From Curtobacterium salicis (GTDB lineage Bacteria > Actinomycetota > Actinomycetes > Actinomycetales > Microbacteriaceae): a DNA stretch of 64,000 bases. Under the pieces are notes generated by a model that saw nothing but the letters and a program-made list of their open reading frames with translations, did not search any database and was not told where the DNA came from. A program made the translations under genes and the position numbers. Position 1 is the stretch's first letter. Every line of letters starts with the position of its first letter. The stretch covers positions 434,001-498,000 of the forward strand of contig NZ_JAAOYO010000004.1 in the NCBI RefSeq assembly GCF_011759505.1, in the 5' to 3' direction. Positions 1-8,581 of this stretch are shown here, in pieces.

Positions 1-53
1 TCGCGGAGCGTCGATATCGCGGATCGTCGAACCACGGCTACCGTCGGACCCCG

Positions 54-1451
54 ATGGCTGTCTCACGGTCCCGCGCCTGGTCGGCCCTGGCCGCTGTGCT
101 CGTCGGCCTGCTCGCCGCCGGTACGGCCTGGGAACGGCTCGGCCCCCTGGCCCGCGGGACGGCCTGGGCGGAGGACGCCGGCCTGTTCCTGCGGGAGCGG
201 CTGGCACTCGGTCCGGTCGACAGCCTCCTGCACCCCTACGCGGGCTACCTGCACCTCGGACCGCGCCTGGTCGTCGACGCGGCGCTGCTGCTGCCGGTGG
301 ACCGGTACGCCCTGGCCGTGTCCGCGATCTGCTGCGCGCTCACCGGGGCGGTGTGCGCCGCGGTGTTCGTGCTGGCGCGGGACGCCGTGCCGTCGTGGCC
401 GTTCCGCCTGCTGCTCGCCGCCGCACCGGTCCTGCTCCCGACCGCACCGTGGGAGATCTCCGGCAACGCCGCGAACCTGCACACCTTCGGCCTGGTCCTC
501 GCACCGTGGCTCGTCGCCCACCGCGTCCGGACGTGGGGCGGTGCCCTCGTGCTGGCGGTCGTCACCGTGCTGGTGGTCGGGACCGAGGCGCAGGCCGTGC
601 TCTTCCTGCCGCTCCTCGCGCTCAGCTGGCGGTCCGCGTCACCATCGACCGGGCCACGCGCGGGGGAGCGCCCGGTCCGGCCCTGGTCCTCGCGCCTCCG
701 GCCACTGCCGGTGACGCTCGCCGCGGTCGTGGTCGGGACCGCGCAGGTGGTCACCGCACTCACCACGGAACGCGAGTCCGAACCGGGCGACCCCGCACCG
801 TCCGACGTCGTCACCGGGTGGCTCCTGCAGACCGTCGGCGGGCTCTGGCGTGCCGACCTCGGGGCCGTCGGACGTGCCGTGGCCGACGGCGGCTGGGGCG
901 TCGTCGCCGTCCCCGCCGTCGCCCTCGGCGTGGTCGTCACCCTCGGCGTGGTCGTCGCGGCCGGCACCCGGCGGCGCCGGGCCGCCGTCCTGGCCGCAGC
1001 ACTCGCCGTGGGGTCCGGCGCGGTGTGGACCGCGGCGCTCGTCGCGAACGCGTCCGCGGACGGCCACTGGTCCAGCGCGGCGCGGCACGCGCTGATCGAG
1101 GCCACGCCGTCCCGCTACGGCGCCGCAGCAGGGCTGCTCGTCACCGGCGCGGTCGTGGTCGCGGCATCGGTCCTGGTCGACCGGCCGCGTCCGGCCGGTC
1201 CGGCGCGTCGGACGGGAGGCGCGATGCGCGTCGTCCTCGCCGTCACCGGCTGGTGCGTGGTGGCGGTGGTCGTCGCCTCCTGGGTGGGCAACGTCCCGGG
1301 CACCGCACAGCGGAGCGCCGGGCCGGCGTGGCAGCCCCAGTTCGCCGACGCCCGGACGTGGTGTCGCGCGGACCCGGACCGGGAGCTGCTCATCGGGGCG
1401 CTGCCGTGGAACGCGCGCGTCCCGTGCTCGCTCGTCCTGCGCTCCCCCTGA
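54..1451 (+). CDS. Polytopic membrane protein, GT-C glycosyltransferase-like
   Basis: This encodes a 465-residue protein with about ten hydrophobic segments spread from residue 8 to 412 and a short outside-facing C-terminal tail that holds two cysteines. The first loop, after the N-terminal helix, contains an acidic ED pair (WAEDAGLFL) followed by PYAGYLH. That arrangement is common in GT-C lipid-linked-sugar glycosyltransferases, where an acidic pair in the first extracytoplasmic loop is catalytic. The gene sits next to an O-antigen-ligase-type gene and two acyltransferases, so a role in surface glycan assembly fits the context. The family assignment is inference from layout; a plain hypothetical membrane protein is the alternative. 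The 53 bases upstream hold an imperfect 14-bp direct repeat (1-14 and 17-30) and no clear promoter. Confidence 0.6.
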   Translation: MAVSRSRAWSALAAVLVGLLAAGTAWERLGPLARGTAWAEDAGLFLRERLALGPVDSLLHPYAGYLHLGPRLVVDAALLLPVDRYALAVSAICCALTGAVCAAVFVLARDAVPSWPFRLLLAAAPVLLPTAPWEISGNAANLHTFGLVLAPWLVAHRVRTWGGALVLAVVTVLVVGTEAQAVLFLPLLALSWRSASPSTGPRAGERPVRPWSSRLRPLPVTLAAVVVGTAQVVTALTTERESEPGDPAPSDVVTGWLLQTVGGLWRADLGAVGRAVADGGWGVVAVPAVALGVVVTLGVVVAAGTRRRRAAVLAAALAVGSGAVWTAALVANASADGHWSSAARHALIEATPSRYGAAAGLLVTGAVVVAASVLVDRPRPAGPARRTGGAMRVVLAVTGWCVVAVVVASWVGNVPGTAQRSAGPAWQPQFADARTWCRADPDRELLIGALPWNARVPCSLVLRSP

Positions 1452-1488
1452 GCGCAGGAGCGTCCCGGGCACGTGGGCCGTCAGCGCG

Positions 1489-1537
1489 TGTCGGCTGTCA
1501 GGGCATGTCGGCTGTCAGGGCATGTCGGCTCTCAGGG
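1489..1537. repeat. Three tandem copies of a 17-bp unit
   Basis: Units begin at 1489, 1506 and 1523 with the core TGTCGGCTGTCAGGG; the third copy has one change (CTC for GTC). The array fills the gap between two convergent genes, and its last copy contains the stop codon of the leftward ligase-type gene. The function is unknown. Confidence 0.8.
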
Positions 1538-2938
1538 CCGTGCGGCCCAACGGAACTCCCGCTTCGTGCGCGGGGTCCGCACCCCGTCACCGACGGACGC
1601 CGGTTCCTCGGTGACCAGGACGATCCGGGACTTGATCGCGATGAGGGCGAAGAAGACCCAGTTGCCCTGGTAGAGCAGCCGCGACTCGGCGACGGCCTGG
1701 ACCAGGAGCGCGACGACGACGAGCAGCGGGAAGAGCGTGACCGGGTCGAACGGCCGGGGCGCGAGGTCCGGGCCGAAGCCGGCGCGCGTGGCGCTCGACC
1801 ACGACCGGCCCAGCGTGGTCAGGACGTACAGGGCGAACAGCGCGAGCCCGACCAGGCCGGTCTGCATCCACACGTCGAGCGCGGCGTCGTGCGCCTGCAG
1901 GTACTGCACGCCGTGCCGGGGGGCCAGGTCGGCGAGCAGGGGGATGTTCGGCCACCAGTAGCCGATCCACCCCCACCCCACGACGGGGTGCTGCTCGACG
2001 AGGCCCCACACCTGCTGCCAGATCGTGCCCCGTCCGGTCAGGTCCGAGGAGCGTCCGAGCAACCCGGTGAGCGGACCCCGGGCGGTCACGGCGACCCCCA
2101 CCACGACGACCGCGGCGACGGCGAGCCCGGCGTACCGCGGTCCGCGACGGCCGCTCGGCACCCGACGCATCCAGAGCGCGACGGCAGCCGCGACGACGAC
2201 CACGACCGCGGCGACGAGGACGGTGGAGGACCGGGTGAGGCCGAGCACGAGTGCCGCGACGACGAGCCACCCGATCGCCTGGTTGCGTCGCAGCCGCCCC
2301 TCGGCGAACTGGACGGCGACGGCGATCGCCGCGAGCAGGGCCACCATCGCGAGCAGGTTGGCGTTGCCGGGCAGACCCTGGATGCGCCCGCCCGTGAAGA
2401 GTTCGGACCGCGAGAAGTAGAAGGCGTCCGGGACGTCCCGATCGCCGTAGTCCGTCCAGATCGGTGCGATCGGGTGCCGCACGAACAGCGCGACGACCGC
2501 CTCGAAGAGCAACGACAGCCCGAGCACCCAGCGGAAGGCGAGGCTCGTGGCGTCGAGGATCCGACGCCACGTCAGCGTCGAGGCGATGGCGAAGGCGACG
2601 ACCGCGCACACGACCTGCGCCACCAGGCTCGCGAGCGTCGCCGGACGCCAGTGCGACCACAGCACGGTGACCAGGCACCAGGCCAGGAACAGCCAGAGCG
2701 CGCGCGGTGTCCGGGCGATCGGCGGCCGGGCCCGGACGACCACGCTGATGCCCCAGGCACCCTCGAGCGCCCAGACGACTGCCGCGCCGTACCAGGTGAT
2801 GGTGTTCGGGACGGCGTCACCGGCGAAGAGCGTCCCGAGGACCACGGCCGCCAGGGCGAACGCCTCGCGCTCGGGGACCGAGCCGCGGGCGAGGGGCCAG
2901 GTGTTCGTCACGGGGGACAGGCTAGCGCGCACGGTCAC
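1532..2938 (-). CDS. O-antigen ligase / polymerase family membrane protein
   Basis: This 468-residue protein has about eleven membrane segments and a large periplasmic-type loop near residues 270-370. That loop carries GRGTIWQQVWGLVEQHPVVG and QAHDAALDVWMQTGLVG, the Wzy_C signature of O-antigen ligases and polymerases, including the conserved loop histidine. Members join lipid-linked glycans to an acceptor or polymerise them on the outer face of the membrane. The GTG start overlaps the stop of the upstream acyltransferase by 4 bp (GTGA), which implies translational coupling; an in-frame GTG at codon 10 is an alternative start. In a Gram-positive cell the acceptor is more likely a wall or capsule polymer than lipid A, which is inference. 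Confidence 0.8.
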   Translation of the reverse strand: MTVRASLSPVTNTWPLARGSVPEREAFALAAVVLGTLFAGDAVPNTITWYGAAVVWALEGAWGISVVVRARPPIARTPRALWLFLAWCLVTVLWSHWRPATLASLVAQVVCAVVAFAIASTLTWRRILDATSLAFRWVLGLSLLFEAVVALFVRHPIAPIWTDYGDRDVPDAFYFSRSELFTGGRIQGLPGNANLLAMVALLAAIAVAVQFAEGRLRRNQAIGWLVVAALVLGLTRSSTVLVAAVVVVVAAAVALWMRRVPSGRRGPRYAGLAVAAVVVVGVAVTARGPLTGLLGRSSDLTGRGTIWQQVWGLVEQHPVVGWGWIGYWWPNIPLLADLAPRHGVQYLQAHDAALDVWMQTGLVGLALFALYVLTTLGRSWSSATRAGFGPDLAPRPFDPVTLFPLLVVVALLVQAVAESRLLYQGNWVFFALIAIKSRIVLVTEEPASVGDGVRTPRTKREFRWAARP

Positions 2939-5052
2939 CGTCCCAGCGAACCGAGGGCGGAGCGCAGCCGGTCACCCAGGAACGGTGCGAGGGTGGTCGC
3001 GAACGTCGCCGTCAGGTGGGTCGGGTCCCGGTGGGTGAGCACCCCGCCGATGACCGCCGGACAGACCGTCGCCGTGCAGTACCAGTCCGTCATGTCCACA
3101 TACCGTGCCCGGGCGCCGATCGCGGCCACCGCCTGTTCGTTGCCGTCGAAGGCCGTGAGCGCCTGGCTGCGCGGCAGGTCGCACGCGCCGTCGGTGGGTC
3201 CCTGGACCTGCGCCAGGCAGGCCACGACGTCGTCGCGCGCGACCGGGTTGTCCCGGATGGCGATCACCGGCACACCGCGGTCGGTGGCGGTGCGCCAGGC
3301 GGTGACGAGCCCGTCCACCACGGTCTGCTCGTCCGTGCTGCCCGGCGGGACGACGACCGGGCTCTTCGTCGTGGCGTGGGTGACGACGACGGCGTCGAGC
3401 TCGTCGGCGTGGTCGCTGATCCAGGCGGTCGCGGCGCGCTTCCACCCCTGGCAGCTGTCGGTGTAGCCCTGCGTCGGGGCTTCCTGCACGGCGCTCGTCA
3501 GGTAGCACCCGATGTGGCCGGCGACGTCGATGCGCCAGTGCTCGCGTTCCGCGATCGCCCGGTACGCCGTCATCAGCGCGTTGTTGTGCGAGTCGCCGAC
3601 GGCGAGCAGGTGCTTCCGGTAGCCGGACCGCGGCCCCAGTGCGCAGACGTTGAAGTCCGCGGTGCGGTTCGACCAGCACGCGCCACTGTTCGCGTCGTCC
3701 CGCGCGACCGCGGCCGGAGCCGGGACGCGGACGTCGGCGAGCCGCGGGTCGGTGCAGGGGTCCGACGAGCCGATCCGGGCCGCGGCGCCGAAGCACGCGA
3801 CGTCGCCGCGCTCGAGCCGGGCCGCGTAGGCGGCGGCCTGCTGGACCTGGACCTGCAGCGCGGTGAGCGTCCCCGCTCCGAGGGCGACGACGGCGACGGT
3901 CGCGACGAGACCGAGCACCGCGGCGCGACGCGGCCGCAGGCGACGCACCCAGGCGGCGTTGCGGACGGGTTCCTCGACGAACAGCGTCGTGAGCGCGGCG
4001 AGCAGGAGCGCGCCGACCAGCACGACCGCCTTGCCCCGGGTGCCCAGGGGGTGCCCGAGCACGATCGGCAGGAGCACGACGGCGGGCCAGTGCCAGAGGT
4101 AGACGGCGTAGGAGATCCGCCCGGTGAACGCGACCGGGGCCAGCCGGCCGACGGTCTCCAGACCGCTCCGACCGCCGGCGGTCACGACGAGGGCCGCCGA
4201 CAGGACGGGCAGCAGCGCGGCCGTCCCCGGGAAGGGTGTCGACGGGGTGATCACGAACAACGACGCGACCAGACCCGCGGCACCGAGCCACGCGCCTCCC
4301 GTCCGGACGGCCCGCACCCGGGGCGCGTCGATGCGTGCGAGCGGGACCGTCGCGACGAGCCCGCCGATCGCGAACTCCCAGCCGCGGGTGGCGGTGGAGA
4401 AGTAGGCGATGCCGGGGGCCGTACGGGTCTCGACCACGCACCAGACCAGGGAGACCGCCGCGACCAGCCCGAGCAGCACCCGCGCGGTCCCGACGGGACC
4501 GCCAGCCCGGGTGCGCCGCAGCACCGGTCCGGCGAGCAGGAGCAGGAGCGGCAGGGCGATGTAGAACTGCTCCTCGACCGACAGCGACCAGAAGTGCTGG
4601 AAGGGCGAGGGCTGGTTGTCGCTCGCCAGGTAGTCGACCGCGTCCGAGGCGAGTTGCCAGTTCTGCAGGTACACCGTCGAGGCGATGAGCTCGCGGCCGT
4701 ACTGGCCCCAGAGCGAGCTCGGCACGAGCAGGAGCACGGCGACGCCCGTCACCACGATCGTCAGGAACGCACCGGGCAGCAGACGTCGCGCGCGTCGGGC
4801 CCAGAACGCGCCGAGGGCGATGCGGCCCGACCGGACCTGTTCGCGGAGCAGGTGCCCGGTGATCAGGTACCCGGAGATGACGAAGAAGACGTCGACCCCG
4901 ACGAAGCCGCCCGGCAACCGGTTCGGCCACAGGTGGTAGACCACCACGGCCAGGACCGCGAAGGCCCGGAGCCCCTGGATGTCCCACCGGGTGCCGGTGG
5001 TGGGACCGGCGGCGGTGCCGGCGTCGGACGGGGCGGAGACGGGCGAGGACAT
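2935..5052 (-). CDS. Acyltransferase-3 / SGNH fusion, O-acetyltransferase
   Basis: This is a 705-residue OafA/YrhL-type protein. The N-terminal part (residues 20-390) is an acyltransferase-3 membrane domain opening with RWDIQGLRAFAVLAVVVYH, with further conserved blocks GGFVGVDVFFVISGYL and FWSLSVEEQFY. The C-terminal part (about 440-700) is an extracytoplasmic SGNH domain with G486-D-S-H and D676-P-T-H, so the Ser and Asp-His catalytic residues are intact. Such proteins move acetyl groups across the membrane and O-acetylate surface polysaccharide. A second copy (5093-7195) lies immediately upstream in the same direction, 40 bp away, and the ligase-type gene overlaps its end. Confidence 0.9.
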   Translation of the reverse strand: MSSPVSAPSDAGTAAGPTTGTRWDIQGLRAFAVLAVVVYHLWPNRLPGGFVGVDVFFVISGYLITGHLLREQVRSGRIALGAFWARRARRLLPGAFLTIVVTGVAVLLLVPSSLWGQYGRELIASTVYLQNWQLASDAVDYLASDNQPSPFQHFWSLSVEEQFYIALPLLLLLAGPVLRRTRAGGPVGTARVLLGLVAAVSLVWCVVETRTAPGIAYFSTATRGWEFAIGGLVATVPLARIDAPRVRAVRTGGAWLGAAGLVASLFVITPSTPFPGTAALLPVLSAALVVTAGGRSGLETVGRLAPVAFTGRISYAVYLWHWPAVVLLPIVLGHPLGTRGKAVVLVGALLLAALTTLFVEEPVRNAAWVRRLRPRRAAVLGLVATVAVVALGAGTLTALQVQVQQAAAYAARLERGDVACFGAAARIGSSDPCTDPRLADVRVPAPAAVARDDANSGACWSNRTADFNVCALGPRSGYRKHLLAVGDSHNNALMTAYRAIAEREHWRIDVAGHIGCYLTSAVQEAPTQGYTDSCQGWKRAATAWISDHADELDAVVVTHATTKSPVVVPPGSTDEQTVVDGLVTAWRTATDRGVPVIAIRDNPVARDDVVACLAQVQGPTDGACDLPRSQALTAFDGNEQAVAAIGARARYVDMTDWYCTATVCPAVIGGVLTHRDPTHLTATFATTLAPFLGDRLRSALGSLGR

Positions 5053-5092
5053 CGCCGTCAGTTTACGGTCGGTGTGCCCGCCCGACGTCCGC

Positions 5093-7195
5093 TCACCGGG
5101 CGTCGCGCAGGGCCCGTTCGATGCCGCGCTGCAGGAAGGGCTGCAGGGTCTTCGCGAACGTGTTCGTGATGTGCGTCTTGTCGCGGTACACGAGCACGCC
5201 GCCGATCACCGCCGGGCAGGTCGTGTCCGTGCAGTAGAGGTCGGTCAGGTCGATGACCTGCGCGCGCCGCCCGATCCGCTCGGCCGCTCGCTCCTGCCCG
5301 TCGAACGGCGCGGTGCCCGCCGTCCGCGTCTGGTCGCACGCGGTCGTGGTCGGACCGGTCATCTCCGCGACGCAGGTGACGACGCGCGCGGCGGGCACGG
5401 GGTTGTCGCGGACGGCGATCACCGGCACACCGGCGTCGGTCGCGCTCTTCCAGGCCGTCACCAGGCCGTCCACCGTGGCGTCGTCGGCCGAGGTGGTGCC
5501 AGACGGGACCACCGGGCGCGACGTCGCGGAGTGGGTGACCAACACGGCGTCGAGGTCCGCTGCGTTCCGCTGGATGTACTGCATCGCCCGCTGCTTCCAG
5601 GTGGTGCAGCTCGCGAGCAGCCCCGCCGACGGCGCCGACTGCTGGGCGGCGGTGAAGTAGCAGCTCGGGTGGCCCGCCACGTCGATGCGCCAACCGTTCG
5701 CGTCGGCGATGCGCTCGTACACGTCGATCAGGGCGTTGTTGTGCGAGTCGCCGAGCGCGATGAAGCGCTTCGTGTACCCGGTCTCGGACCCCAGCGTGCA
5801 CCGGTCGAAGCGGCCGCCCCCGTCGGACCAGCACTCGCCGCGGTTCGCATCGTCGCGCTTGGCGTTCGCCGGCGCCGGGACCCGGACCGAGCGGAGGTCC
5901 GGGTTCACGCACGGGTCCGCGGAGCCGATCTCGGCCGCGGCACCGAAGCACCGGACGTCGCCGCGCTCGAGTCGTGCTGCGGCGGCCCGGGCCTGCGTCT
6001 GCTCCACCTGCAGGGTGGTCAGCGTGCCGGCGCCCAGCGCGACGACCGCGACCGTGGCGACGAAGGCGGTCAGCGCGACGCGGCGCGGCCGCCAGCTCCG
6101 GACCCGGGAGGCGAACCGGAAGGGCTCCTCGACGAGGAGTGTGGACAGGGTCCCGACCACGAGCGAGCCGACCAGCACGACGATCCGTCCGACCAGGTCG
6201 AGGTCACGTCCCAGGACGAACGGTGCCAGCACGATGGCCGGCCAGTGCCACAGGTAGACCGCGTACGACGTCCGGCCGATGTGCGCCACCGGCGTCCACC
6301 GCCCGACCGTCTCGAGCGCCGTCCCACCGCCGAGGAGCACGACGAGCGTCGCGCCGACGACGGGCAGGAGCGCGGCCGACCCGGGGAAGGGGGTGTCACC
6401 GTCCAGGACGGCGAGCGACGCCACGAGGAAGGCGATGCCGGCCCAGGTGCCCGCGGCGCGGAACAGTGCACCGTGGCGCGAGGCGGCGGTGCCGATCGGC
6501 AGGGTCGCCGCGAGCCCGCCGAGGGCGAACTCCCACGCGCGGGTGGCGGTCGAGAAGTACGCGACGCCGGGGGAGGTCTGCGTCTGGACGACGCTCCACG
6601 CCAGCGAGGCCCCGACGACGACGAGCAGCACCACCCGGACGACCACGGCCGGCGACGCCCGCCGACGGCTGAGCACCCGGACCGACGCGACGGTCGCGAT
6701 GAGCACGAGCGGCAGGGCGATGTAGAACTGCTCCTCGACGGAGAGCGACCAGAAGTGCTGGAAGGGTGACGGGTCGTCGTCGCCGGCCAGGTAGTCGACC
6801 GCGTCCGATGCGAGCTGCCAGTTCTGCAGGTAGACCGTCGAGGCGATCAGCTGCCGCCCGTACTGCCCCCACAGGGTGGAGGGGACGACGAGCAACACGG
6901 TCACCCCGGTCGCGGCGATCGCGAGGAACGCCGCGGGCAGCAGGCGGAGGGCGCGACGGGACCAGAACCGGGCCAGGGCGATCCGCCCGCTGGCGAGCAG
7001 CTCGCGGAGCAGGTGCCCGGTGATCAGGTAGCCGGACACGACGAAGAAGACGTCGACGCCGACGAAGCCGCCCGGCAGACGGTGCGGCCACAGGTGGTAC
7101 AGGACGACCGCCAGCACCGCGAAGGCCCGGAGAGCCTGGATGTCCCACCGGGTACCGTCGGCACGGCGGGATCGGGCGGCGGGCGTCTCAGACAT
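5093..7195 (-). CDS. Acyltransferase-3 / SGNH fusion, paralogue
   Basis: This 700-residue protein has the same layout as its downstream neighbour: RWDIQALRAFAVLAVVLYH at the start of the acyltransferase-3 domain, then an SGNH domain with G482-D-S-H and D672-K-T-H. Much of the membrane domain matches residue for residue, so this is a tandem duplication. The SGNH parts have diverged more, which suggests a different acceptor sugar or position. I chose the ATG at 7195 because homology to the paralogue starts a few residues later, and the in-frame sequence further upstream lies opposite manA and is not protein-like. The start is 66 bp from manA, read divergently, so a shared promoter region lies between them. 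Confidence 0.9.
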   Translation of the reverse strand: MSETPAARSRRADGTRWDIQALRAFAVLAVVLYHLWPHRLPGGFVGVDVFFVVSGYLITGHLLRELLASGRIALARFWSRRALRLLPAAFLAIAATGVTVLLVVPSTLWGQYGRQLIASTVYLQNWQLASDAVDYLAGDDDPSPFQHFWSLSVEEQFYIALPLVLIATVASVRVLSRRRASPAVVVRVVLLVVVGASLAWSVVQTQTSPGVAYFSTATRAWEFALGGLAATLPIGTAASRHGALFRAAGTWAGIAFLVASLAVLDGDTPFPGSAALLPVVGATLVVLLGGGTALETVGRWTPVAHIGRTSYAVYLWHWPAIVLAPFVLGRDLDLVGRIVVLVGSLVVGTLSTLLVEEPFRFASRVRSWRPRRVALTAFVATVAVVALGAGTLTTLQVEQTQARAAAARLERGDVRCFGAAAEIGSADPCVNPDLRSVRVPAPANAKRDDANRGECWSDGGGRFDRCTLGSETGYTKRFIALGDSHNNALIDVYERIADANGWRIDVAGHPSCYFTAAQQSAPSAGLLASCTTWKQRAMQYIQRNAADLDAVLVTHSATSRPVVPSGTTSADDATVDGLVTAWKSATDAGVPVIAVRDNPVPAARVVTCVAEMTGPTTTACDQTRTAGTAPFDGQERAAERIGRRAQVIDLTDLYCTDTTCPAVIGGVLVYRDKTHITNTFAKTLQPFLQRGIERALRDAR

Positions 7196-7249
7196 CCGGG
7201 GAAGTCTACGGAAGAACGACCCGTGCGGCCGCACGGCACCGCCGTCCAA

Positions 7250-7255
7250 TACGCT
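7250..7255 (+). promoter_or_regulatory. Candidate -10 element of a leaderless manA transcript
   Basis: TACGCT lies exactly 6 bases before the ATG of manA, and no Shine-Dalgarno sequence is visible. This places the predicted start of transcription at or next to the ATG. The same spacing recurs at galE, the RDD gene and the pdtaS-like gene. Confidence 0.45.
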
Positions 7256-7261
7256 CGACCC

Positions 7262-8488
7262 ATGTTCCTCGGCATCACGAACACCCCGCGCGACTACGCC
7301 TGGGGATCCGTCTCCGCGATCCCCGAACTCCTCGGACGGACCGTCACCGGTGTCCCGCAGGCCGAACTCTGGCTCGGCGCCCACCCCGGCAGCCCGAGCG
7401 TCGTGGTGAACCCGGCCATGGTCGGCGGCGCCGACACCGTCCTCGACTGGATCACCGCCGAGCCGCAGACCGCCCTCGGCGACGACCGCACCGGGCTGCC
7501 CTTCCTGCTCAAGGTCCTCGCCGCCGCGGCGCCGCTCTCGCTGCAGGCGCACCCGACACCCGAGCAGGCACGCGAGGGCTTCGAACGAGAGGACGCGGCG
7601 GGCGTCCCGATCGACGACCCCGCCCGCAACTACAAGGACCCGTTCCCCAAGCCCGAGCTCGTCGTCGCCCTGAGCGAGCGGTTCGAGGCGCTCAGTGGTT
7701 TCCGCCCGGTCGCCGACGCGCTCGCCGAGGTCGAGACGCTCGACGCCGGGTCCGGTCGTCTGGGTCCGCTGGCCGTGCACCTGCGGCAGGGGCTCGAGGA
7801 CACCGTGCGGTGGCTCGAGGAGACCGACGACTCGGCCGCGGCCGTGATCGGCGCGGTCGGACACCTGGCGCAGGAGGCCGTCGACGCCGCTGACCGGACC
7901 GGTACGGCCGTCTCGCCGAACACCGCCACCGCCGCGGACCTCGCCGGCGCGTACCCGGGCGACCCGGGCGTCGTCGTGTCGCTCCTGATGCACCGCGTCA
8001 CGCTCGCCCGCGGTCAGGCCATGTACCTGCCGGCGGGGAACATCCACGCCTACCTCGACGGCCTGGGCATCGAGCTGATGGCCCCGTCGGACAACGTGCT
8101 CCGCGGCGGCCTCACCCCGAAGCACGTCGACGTCCCCGAGCTCCTGCGCGTCCTCGACTTCACGGCGTACCCGGCACCGCTGCTCGAACCGGAGCACCTC
8201 AGCCCGGTGGTCGACCGCTTCGCCCCGGAGGGCGTCGGCTTCGCGCTCGTCCGGGTCACGAGCGACGGACGCCCGGTCGGTCTCACCACCGGCGGCACGG
8301 CCCCGCTGTCGGGCCCGTCGATCGCGATCTGCACCGAGGGCGTCGTCACGCTGGTCGGGGCGCACTCGGCGACGCTGCTCCGCCAGGGGGAGTCCTGCTA
8401 CATCACGCCCGACGAGGGTGACGTGTCGGTGGAGGCCGACGCCGGCAGCGGACGCACCGCGACGGTCTTCATCGCCACCGGCGCGTAG
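7262..8488 (+). CDS. manA: Mannose-6-phosphate isomerase, class I
   Basis: This 408-residue cytosolic zinc enzyme interconverts fructose-6-phosphate and mannose-6-phosphate, feeding GDP-mannose and mannan or lipomannan synthesis. It has the type I PMI layout: DYAWGS near the start, LQAHPTPEQAREGF with a metal-binding His around residue 95, and the active-site stretch LPAGNIHAYLDGLGIELMAP. Length is typical of the family. The ATG at 7262 was chosen because the protein family begins there and a -10-like hexamer sits 6 bases upstream. It follows the polysaccharide cluster divergently and precedes galE, another sugar-precursor gene. In M. tuberculosis manA lies close to manB in the same conserved neighbourhood. 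Confidence 0.95.
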   Translation: MFLGITNTPRDYAWGSVSAIPELLGRTVTGVPQAELWLGAHPGSPSVVVNPAMVGGADTVLDWITAEPQTALGDDRTGLPFLLKVLAAAAPLSLQAHPTPEQAREGFEREDAAGVPIDDPARNYKDPFPKPELVVALSERFEALSGFRPVADALAEVETLDAGSGRLGPLAVHLRQGLEDTVRWLEETDDSAAAVIGAVGHLAQEAVDAADRTGTAVSPNTATAADLAGAYPGDPGVVVSLLMHRVTLARGQAMYLPAGNIHAYLDGLGIELMAPSDNVLRGGLTPKHVDVPELLRVLDFTAYPAPLLEPEHLSPVVDRFAPEGVGFALVRVTSDGRPVGLTTGGTAPLSGPSIAICTEGVVTLVGAHSATLLRQGESCYITPDEGDVSVEADAGSGRTATVFIATGA

Positions 8489-8569
8489 GGCCCGCGCGGA
8501 GCCGCGGCCGCACGGAGGCGCGTCCGCACTGGGGCGCGTCGGTCCGGCGGTCGCCGCGCACCGTTCCGC

Positions 8570-8575
8570 TAGCGT
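8570..8575 (+). promoter_or_regulatory. Candidate -10 element of a leaderless galE transcript
   Basis: TAGCGT ends 6 bases before the galE ATG and no ribosome-binding site is present, so the transcript probably starts at or beside the start codon. Confidence 0.45.
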
Positions 8576-8581
8576 GGCGGC

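Noticed and set aside
353-3466. Very long rightward open frame across the surface cluster
   Set aside because: It is Arg/Pro/Ala/Gly-rich without any family signal and lies opposite or out of frame to three real genes; a GC-rich shadow.
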